Assembly: GCA_036417435.1 (NCBI GenBank)
Contig: CM070912.1
Span: forward strand, 24,850,055-24,914,054
Source: Inia geoffrensis
Lineage: Eukaryota; Chordata; Mammalia; Artiodactyla; Iniidae
Direction: 5' to 3'
Length of the DNA stretch: 64,000 bases
Shown: positions 56,990 through 64,000 of the stretch, in pieces
How positions within the stretch are numbered: position 1 is the stretch's first letter
Layout: each line of letters starts with the position of its first letter
Notes under the pieces: model-generated
The model's input: only the letters and a program-made list of their open reading frames with translations
What the model was told of the DNA's origin: nothing
Databases searched by the model: none
Translations under genes and position numbers: made by a program

Positions 56990-58090
56990 CCAACACTTTA
57001 TTGCTAATATTTTTTATGGTTTATTGAAGTTTTCTTAAGCAACATATAGTTAGATTTCCCTTTGAAAAATCCTAATAGTGTCTGCCTTTCAATAGGAGGA
57101 ATTGTTATTTATCTTTACTGCAATCACTGTATGTTTGGTTTTATTTCTGTCATCTTAATTTATGTCATCTACTTTTCCTCTTGTCTTGGGTTTTCCCTTT
57201 CCACATTCTACTTAATTGAGCAAATACTTTTTCTTATTTTTATTTTTCCAGTGAAATAGAGGTCTGCCTTCTTTTTTAAAAAACTTGTATTTTAATTTAC
57301 ATATATTTTTACAAAAACAAATACATTTCAAATCCTATTTTCTTAGCAATGTCAAAAAGTAACCAGTAGTCTAAAGCCTCCTCTCTGAAAAGACAATCCT
57401 TGAAGTATCCCTTCATTTCTTCCACCCTCCATTTGCCACCTCTTAGGTCTTATTACATAGAATTTTGGTCTAAGATGAATAGTTTGATGTAGATATGCAT
57501 GGATTTTACATACTTACCTTTGTGGCATGTCTCTTTTATTTTACTAACTGCTATCTCACAGTTGCTTTGAAATTTTACACCTGTATTTTCAGCAGTTATT
57601 TGGATTTTGCCCTCATTATTTCCTCAGCTCATTTCTTAGTTCCATTATACCTTTACTGTGCTTCTAGAAACATCCTTTGATGAATATTAGGGCTCTTGGA
57701 TCCATCCTTCATGTGTCAACTTTTCTGTTGTAATTTTGTCATTACTCCATGTGTTGGGAGACTACTTTGGTTATATATTCCAAATCCCTAAGTCAATCCT
57801 TTTCTTTAATTTTTCATTCTGCCATTCAGACCTTCTATTTAGCTTTTAATGTTACCAATCATATTCTATTTTCTAAGATTTAGTTTGCATTATTAAAGTA
57901 CTCTTATGAATAAGCCCAGGTGGTTGTATGGATGGTACATCCTCTCAGATCTGAGGGTACTAATCAGCATTCTTTGAGGTCATCTTCTGTTTCCTATATT
58001 AACTTTGGTCAAGATTTAGATTCTTAGTATGCTTGGTTTCATGTCTCTCTTTGATGTCATTTAGTTCCCTCAAATGTCGGGTGATGCAGC
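56990..58090 (-). mobile_element. Probable old L1, antisense
   Basis: Around 57020-57260, 'gcaacatatagttagatttc' and 'gtctgcctttcaataggagg' resemble antisense L1 near the start of ORF2. From 57300 to 58090 the T-rich text keeps an antisense-LINE look but I cannot place it. Limits are uncertain. Confidence 0.4.
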
Positions 58091-58111
58091 TGTGTATAGT
58101 TATGGAGGAGA

Positions 58112-58302
58112 ATGTGCTGTCCCATATGGCAACAATTTCAATAGCCAATGTGGTAGCCACTAACAACATGTGGCTACTTCAATTTCAATTTAAATGAATT
58201 AAAATGAAATGAAGTGCAAATGCAGTTCTTTGGTGTCATTAACCACATTTCAGGTGCTCAGTAGCTTCATGTGGCTAGTGGCTGTGGGAGTGGGCAGCAC
58301 AG
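58112..58302. mobile_element. Non-autonomous hAT-like element
   Basis: The left end 'gtgctgtcccatatggcaac' and right end '...gagtgggcagcac' form imperfect inverted repeats. The interior carries the paired 'ccactaacaacatgtggcta' and 'catgtggctagtggctgtgg' motifs of a mammal-wide palindromic DNA element. No target duplication confirmed. Confidence 0.65.
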
Positions 58303-58319
58303 ATTCATAAAGTATTCCT

Positions 58320-58565
58320 TTCTTTTCTTTTTTCAGTTATTTTAGTTTTTAGTTTTAATTGTGGTAAAAAACACGTAACACAAAATTGACCATCTTAACC
58401 ACTTTTAAGTGTGCAATTCAGTAATGTTAAGTATATTCATGCTGTTGTGCCATGGATCTCCAGAACTTTTTCATGTTGCCAAACTGAAACTCTACACCCA
58501 TTAAACTGCTTCTCATCCCCCATCCCCCACCCAGTTCCTGGCAACCACCATTCTTTCTGTTTCTG
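58320..58565 (-). mobile_element. L1 3' UTR fragment, antisense (first of a stack)
   Basis: 'gtggtaaaaaacacgtaaca', 'cttttaagtgtgcaattcag', 'ctacacccattaaactgctt' and 'ttcctggcaaccaccattct' are antisense L1M-type 3' UTR. The near-identical 19-mers agattcataaagtattcct (58301-58319) and agattcataaagtatttct (58566-58584) are its target duplication. Confidence 0.85.
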
Positions 58566-58584
58566 AGATTCATAAAGTATTTCT

Positions 58585-59014
58585 TTTTTTTTTTAGAAAA
58601 CTAAAAAAAATTTTATTGAAGTACAGTTGCTGTACAGTATTATATAAGTTACAGGTATACGACATAGTGGTTCACAATTTGTAAAGGCTCTACTCCATTT
58701 ATAGTTAATATAAAATATTGGGTACATTCCCCATGTTGTACAATATATCCTTGTAGCTTATTTTATTTTATTTATTTTAAAAATTTGTATTGGAGTAGAG
58801 TTGATTTACAACGTTGTGTTAGTTTCAGGTATACCGCAAAGTGAATCGGTTATACATATACCTATACCCACTATTTTTTAGATTCTTTTCCCCTATAGGC
58901 CATTACAGAGTATTGAATAGAGTTCCCTGTGCTGAACAGTAGGTCCTTATTAGTGAGCCATTTTATATAGTAGTGTGTATATGTCCATCCCAAGCTCCCA
59001 ATTCATCTCTCGCA
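58585..59014 (-). mobile_element. Two tandem cetartiodactyl L1 3' tails, antisense
   Basis: Tail 1 (58585 to about 58757) starts with a T-run and 'attttattgaagtacagttg'. Tail 2 (about 58758-59014) restarts with 'ttgtattggagtagagttga' and runs to 'cccaagctcccaattcatct'. The pair is flanked by a perfect 14-mer, cataaagtatttct, at 58571-58584 and 59015-59028. Tail 1 probably inserted at the A-tail of tail 2; a single chimeric insertion is the alternative. Confidence 0.85.
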
Positions 59015-59028
59015 CATAAAGTATTTCT

Positions 59029-59736
59029 ATCAGCACAGACTTCTATTGTACAATGCTGCGTTAACCTGACCAGTGTTGGCAGCTAAAATGGCTTTCCTCT
59101 GAACATGTGACCGTCACTGTCCCCTGCATTAAGTGGAGAAGAGTTACATCCAGTGGGCTTCTCTTCATGATGGGAGGCAGGGAAGCATGCTTCTAGTTGT
59201 GGGTGCTCCGTCTCACTTGTGCTCAGCAACGGTTACTCAGGGCAGTGACCCACGTCTCTCTCTAGCCACCTAAGCTCTGGTTGTCACTTTACATAGAAAA
59301 CTGACTCCAGAGTGTGATAGCCAGCCTCTCTTCTGAATGAAGAATTGCGGAACTGTTCTGCTGTTCTCTAATTTATTACCCACAGACCATTGTTTCTCCC
59401 ACACTGCTCTCTCTCTCTGATCTTGATTTCTTCTCCAGAGTTCTGTTGGGAAAACTCAGTTTTACAGTTGTCTCCTCTTTTATCTACTTGGGGTTATAGT
59501 TTCCTGAAGGCTGTTAAGGAATGGCCATTAATCTGATGCCACATATTTTATCTCTTCCACACATTTCTCAGCATTTTTGGCCTGCTGATGGCAATGTTCC
59601 CCATTTTCTAGCATCGCCATTGATTTATTCTTGCTCTTATATTTCTTCTGTCAAGATGTGCTCAATCAGGCATCTTGAACTGAAAGTAGTAGACTGATTT
59701 TGTGTCTACAGAATAGTTTTATAAGTAATCATAGGA
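59029..59736. other. Unassigned sequence
   Basis: No repeat or gene recognised. Confidence 0.4.
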
Positions 59737-59930
59737 TGTCAGGGCTAGAGAGGAAATCCGAGAGCCAGTCCAATCCATCATTTTATTGATGAACAGAGTG
59801 AGACTAACATAAGGGAACTCACTCGCCCAAGCCTCCACAGCACAGTGGTGGCAGAGCTGGGACAAAGAAGGAAGTCACTCACCCTCTACACTGGCCACTG
59901 GCCATTGTCTTCTGTTCCAAGAACCATGAG
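59737..59930. mobile_element. CR1/L3-like or MIR-like ancient fragment
   Basis: 'atgtcagggctagagaggaa', 'agtccaatccatcattttat' and 'gcagagctgggacaaagaag' resemble the L3 (CR1) 3' region, which shares part of this text with MIR. Family and strand are uncertain. Confidence 0.5.
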
Positions 59931-60714
59931 AAATTATGAGAAAGTCAGTGTCTCCACCCACCTGTATCTTAGGCTCAGCACAGTATTCACCTTATTAATC
60001 ACTTCTTTTCTAGGCTCCTCTTAATACGAAATAATGGAGGGCTTCCTAGAAGAAATTTTCAACAGAACTGAATGAATTTAAGAGGATCTTCCTCTTAACC
60101 TATAAATTCATTTACTCAGAACTGTCCTTTCCCCAAGCACAGTGAAAAAAATCAAGGTTATACTTCAAACCCATAAGAAGGGGCTTGGAAAATGCAAACA
60201 GATCTTGCTTAGAAATGATCATGATATTGCCAAGGTGGGAGGGGGGAATATATAAGAAATAAGCTTCTCCCTTCCCCCCAAAAGTTCTGGGGTGGCAGCT
60301 TATGGTCCATCTTAGTGAAATGTTTCACCTCGAGCATCTGCCTAATTGCACTGATCTACAATCTACTTCCAGTGAAGCAAAGTAATTAATTGTTTGAAAA
60401 TGCTTTTTGAGATTTTGGAAAACTGACCTAAGGTTAATGGTTCATAAACCTCATTTGTGCTTCTATTAGAGAATTTAAAATGTGAGCTGATCTGTTTCAG
60501 GACTGGAGAGGAGGAGAGGGCCTCAGAGACCTGCATGAGACCCGTAGCAATGGCTGCAGCTGCGGACTTATTCCTCTTCTAACACATTTAAGGAAGAGAG
60601 AGAGCAGTGCACATTCCCCGACACTGTCCTTTAGAGGGTTTGATTTATTGATAATGTTCTGTTATACTTGGAGAGAAATAGTACACTTGTCTGTCCTGAA
60701 AGCTTCATCTCCTA
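59931..60714. other. Unassigned sequence
   Basis: Nothing recognised. Confidence 0.4.
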
Positions 60715-60729
60715 CCCTCATACATCTTA

Positions 60730-60941
60730 TTTTTTTTTTTTTTTTTTTTTTTTGCGGTACACAGGCCTCTCACTGCTGTGGCCTCTCCCGTTGCGGAGCA
60801 CAGGCTCCGGACGCGCAGGCTCAGCAGCCATGGCTCACGGGCTCAGCTGCTCCGCATGTGGGATCTTCCCGGACCGGGGCACGAACCCGTGTCCCCTGCA
60901 TTGGCAGGCGGACTCTCAACCGCTGCGCCACCAGGGAAGCC
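60730..60941 (-). mobile_element. CHR-type SINE, young short class, antisense
   Basis: A T-run of about 24 is followed by 'gcggtacacaggcctctcac', 'gttgcggagcacaggctccg', B-box region 'gaacccgtgtcccctgc' and reversed head 'ctgcgccaccagggaagcc'. A perfect 15-bp target duplication, ccctcatacatctta, lies at 60715-60729 and 60942-60956. The 154-codon frame crossing it is spurious. Confidence 0.97.
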
Positions 60942-60956
60942 CCCTCATACATCTTA

Positions 60957-61794
60957 GAATGGGGTTCTGAGCCAGAGTTTCCAGTCCTAGCTGGGCTCCT
61001 ATTCCTGTGTACTTCCAGACAAAATACCTTAATCCCTGTATTTGGCCTCACAGACTGTGATTTTTCTAGGGACACCCAGAAAGCCTATCAATATCTCTTC
61101 TGCTATGAGTAATTCATTCCTGTGGCTCACAGAGGCTTAGTTTGGGAATCATAAACTCGGGTGCATCCAGACACCAGACAGGTAACATAAATAAGTCAGG
61201 AAGAAGGGTAGAGACTAGAGGAACGGGTGGAGGCACATCCCTTTTAAGGAGGGCAGCTGCTTTTCAGTTCCAACTGGGAGTTGCCACGCAGAAATATGTG
61301 CATAGGCATTGCAGGGGAATCAAAACTCCACACAATAAATGAAGTCTGACTTTTACTTGGTGCTGATAACTAATTAAAAAACAGGGACACTTCTTGGTGC
61401 AAACCACACACACCTGTGGGTGATGTGCCCTCTGGTTTGGCTCTCCCAGAACCAGCTATCAAAATGTAAAGATGAAAGGATTAAAGGAATGACCACCTCT
61501 GGCTACCGAACGGTCCGTGGGTCTGCAAAATCTAAACACGTGCAGCCAGTCTGAAGATCCAGCCCTCCCATTACACTCCATCATGGTTACCAGGGTTTTC
61601 ATTGTAACATGCACATTCCCGTTTATTTGAATTCTGGATCAGGCTAGAATGGTAGTCACTTCAAGAAAGGGGGCGTCTACAAGAAGGTGAGTATTCCTAG
61701 GGTATTCCCTAGGGTACAGGTCCTAAGGGAGTCAAAAAGATTGAACTTCAGAAGTATACGCACTCCAATCAATTGTAACGTAACAACAGCAATT
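60957..61794. other. Unassigned sequence
   Basis: Nothing recognised. Confidence 0.4.
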
Positions 61795-62000
61795 ATAATA
61801 AATAGCTTTGATCCACAGGTTGCCTACTGCATGTCAGGGTAAGTGACTTACAGACACCATCTTATTTCATTTACACAGAAAACCCAACAGGTACTACAAT
61901 GATTCCCTTTCTATAGATGAGAAAGCAGACTCAGAGAGGTTGTCATTTGCCCTGGATCTCACAGGTGGTAACACTCAAATTTGTTAGAAAGTGAGCTCCC
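61795..62000 (-). mobile_element. MIR, antisense
   Basis: 'gcctactgcatgtcagggta', 'tatagatgagaaagcagact' and 'cagagaggttgtcatttgcc' are in reverse-complement MIR order. Confidence 0.85.
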
Positions 62001-62414
62001 AAGGTCTGTGTGTTATTCTTTGCCTCCCTTGAGGATACCAAATAGGAAGTCCAACATAATGTTGAAGAGATTTCCCCTCTCAATTTCCAATGATTCCCAG
62101 AGTAGGTTTAAAAGTACGAGAACAGATGGTTGTTGGGTGGTGGTATATCAATTTCCTTAAAGCCTACAAATGTATATCTGAAATACACAAAAACAAATTC
62201 GGATGATCAGAAAAATCAGCATGCTCTAAAAAGGAAAGAAATGACTCTCTAGCTTCCAAGATTCATATTATTATGGGTACTCTGAGACCATATGGGTAAT
62301 ACCAATTTGTTAAGCTTGGTGGGATAAGGAAGGCAGAACCACAAAGGCTTTGAGAAAGCAATGGGTGGGCACTGAGAGCAAGGGCATGGCCAGAGGCAAC
62401 AGATTGCCTGTGTT
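62001..62414. other. Unassigned sequence
   Basis: Nothing recognised. Confidence 0.4.
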
Positions 62415-62424
62415 GGTTGTTGAG

Positions 62425-62634
62425 TTTGTTTTTTTTTTTTTTGCGGTACGCGGGCCTCTCACTGTTGTGGCCTCTCCCGTTGCGGAGCACAGGCTCTGGA
62501 TGCGCAGGCTCAGCGGCCATAGCTCATGGGCCCAGCCGCTCCACAGCATGTGGGATCTTTCCGGACCGGGGCACGAACCCGTGTCCCCTGCATCGGCAGG
62601 CGGACTCTCAACCACTGCGCCACCAGGGAAGCCC
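62425..62634 (-). mobile_element. CHR-type SINE, young short class, antisense
   Basis: Same layout as 60730-60941: a T-run, then 'gcggtacgcgggcctctcac', 'gttgcggagcacaggctctg' and reversed head 'ctgcgccaccagggaagcc'. The 10-bp target duplication ggttgttgag lies at 62415-62424 and 62635-62644. It landed inside the left target duplication of the L1 at 62649. Confidence 0.97.
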
Positions 62635-62648
62635 GGTTGTTGAGATTT

Positions 62649-62966
62649 TTAAAAACAGCTTTATTGAGATATAATTCACATACCATACAATTCACATTTA
62701 AAGTGTATAATTCAGTGGTTTTTAGTATTTTCACAGGCATGTGCGACCATCAGCACAGTCAATTTTAGAACATTTTCATCACCTCAAAAAGCAGCCCTGT
62801 ACTCTCCAGTTATCACCCTCCTACTCCCCCATCCTCCCCCAGCCCCAAGCAACCACTAATCTACTGTCTATATGAATTTCTCTGTTCTGAACTTTCATAT
62901 GAATAGAATCATATAACGTGTGGTCTCTTGTGAGCTGCTTCTTTCATTTAGCATAATGTTTTCACT
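62649..62966 (-). mobile_element. 5'-truncated old-type L1, antisense
   Basis: 'acagctttattgagatataa', 'ttcacataccatacaattca' and 'ggtctcttgtgagctgcttc' are antisense L1M-type 3' UTR. A perfect 13-bp target duplication, gttgttgagattt, lies at 62636-62648 and 62967-62979. Confidence 0.93.
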
Positions 62967-62979
62967 GTTGTTGAGATTT

Positions 62980-63699
62980 GAATGGCTTTTAAAATGATGT
63001 TCTCTCCCTCAGTGGGTTACTTTGGCAGATTTCTTCTTCCGATCAAGTCTTTGAGCCTTCCGCTGGCATTGTGAACCACACCGGGAGCGTTCCTGTCTGG
63101 AGTCCTTACCAGAAACAGTTGAATGTTATATGCTTTCCCTTCCCTGGGATCTCCAGGAAAAGCTCTGGACTGGACTACTCCTGGAATTTCCAGGAGCATG
63201 AGCCAAAAGTCCTCTGCTGAGTCATTATACAGAACCAACAGCACAAGTCAAATACTAAAGTCTTTGCCCCTTTCTCTCACTCCTACCTTTGCAAGAACTT
63301 AGCATTTCCAGTTCTGGATAGATTTGGGGAAAGGGTTAGATTTACAAACAGTTACCTCAGATATTACCCAAGAGGTCTCTATGGTTAGAGTGAGGTCTAC
63401 CTGTAGAAACTAGTGTCGTGGATCTTTCTCTAAACAACATCAAAGACACTACTGCTTGATGTACCTTCACAGTGTTTTGTCTTATTTTCTGCATTATCTT
63501 GAAGAGAGAAAATACAGGAACTGAACGATTTTTTGTTCAAAGCAATGGTGAGACTGGTTATTCTCAAACGATGTCTATTAAGGACCTACAAGTGAATTGG
63601 AAGCAATAGGCATTGTAAGGTGTGTAGAGATTTCAGTCAGGTTGAGGGGAGATGGGATATGTATTGTTAAGTGCAAGGAACGTTATATGTGAGCAGAAC
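62980..63699. other. Unassigned sequence
   Basis: Nothing recognised. Confidence 0.4.
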
Positions 63700-63870
63700 A
63701 TATTCTTTAGAATCAAACCAATCTGGTTCAAATCTTAATCTCACCACTTACCAATTGTGTGACATTGGACAAGCAAGTAAGATTCTCTAAGCCTCAGTCT
63801 CCTTATCAATAAAATAGAAATAATGTTATCTACTCCATAAGATGTTTTGAGATTAAAGTATGTAAGGATT
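63700..63870 (+). mobile_element. MIR
   Basis: 'accaattgtgtgacattgga', 'caagcaagtaagattctcta' and 'gcctcagtctccttatcaat' are a sense MIR core. Confidence 0.9.
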
Positions 63871-63914
63871 AAACAATAACCACAACAACTACTGCTAGTA
63901 CTATGACCACCATC

Positions 63915-63962
63915 GCTACCATTTATTGAGCATTTATACGTCAAGACACTGTTAGGCACTTA
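63915..63962 (-). mobile_element. MIR 3' end, antisense
   Basis: 'taccatttattgagcattta' and 'gacactgttaggcactta' are an antisense MIR terminus. It sits head to head with the preceding MIR. Confidence 0.65.
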
Positions 63963-64000
63963 AATTGTTGCAAACTTTACTTAGGGGTTACTTTTCTAAC

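Noticed and set aside
60648..61112. 154-codon open frame with a Phe-rich run
   Set aside because: Its middle is the antisense CHR SINE; the Phe run is the SINE T-tail. The same SINE-derived peptides recur at 586-1019 and 62263-62768.

Overview
This window is repeat-rich mammalian nuclear DNA, almost certainly from a cetacean. The key evidence is seven tRNA-derived SINEs of the CHR type. Three are young GC-rich short copies (677-893, 60730-60941, 62425-62634), two are longer copies with an extended 3' body (47054-47385, 56206-56513) and two are older short copies (32537-32743, 55887-56016). Several L1 3' ends have the cetartiodactyl form, for example 17916-18222, 26098-26750 and 58585-59014. 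No ruminant Bov-B and no primate Alu was seen. Family names come from recognising motifs by eye, not from a repeat library.

I could support no protein-coding gene, exon, pseudogene of a cellular gene, tRNA gene or other RNA gene. All long open frames overlap repeats or lack any recognisable protein. There is no CpG island; CpG is concentrated in the young SINEs. The window is best read as intergenic or deep intronic sequence.

Layout. 1-12.2 kb: ancient L2/MIR/L1 fragments, a CHR SINE with intact target duplication, a solo ERV LTR (2137-2545) and two MaLR-type LTRs (10063-10604, 11626-12170). 12.2-17.3 kb: mostly unique, with a 1.4 kb repeat-free block (15111-16480) and a MER1-type hAT element with target duplication. 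17.3-29 kb: layered insertions, including an L2 and a MIR each split by MER20, and an ERVL-type LTR split by an L1. 30-33.5 kb: two antisense L1 pieces in non-collinear order, one carrying a nested SINE. 34-47 kb: mostly unique DNA with scattered MIR and MER5A, a long repeat-poor block (41571-43585) and a cluster of T-box-like half-sites (45247-45283). 47-53 kb: a long CHR SINE, an antisense L1 and a HAL1-like element interrupted by another L1. 53-55.2 kb: unexplained sequence. 55-64 kb: SINEs, stacked antisense L1 tails and MIRs.

The clearest structure is insertion chronology: target duplications show a second retrotransposon landing inside the duplication made by an earlier one, at 58.3-59.0 kb and 62.4-63.0 kb. 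I found no convincing new gene system. The best candidates for function are the repeat-free blocks, testable only by cross-species alignment.
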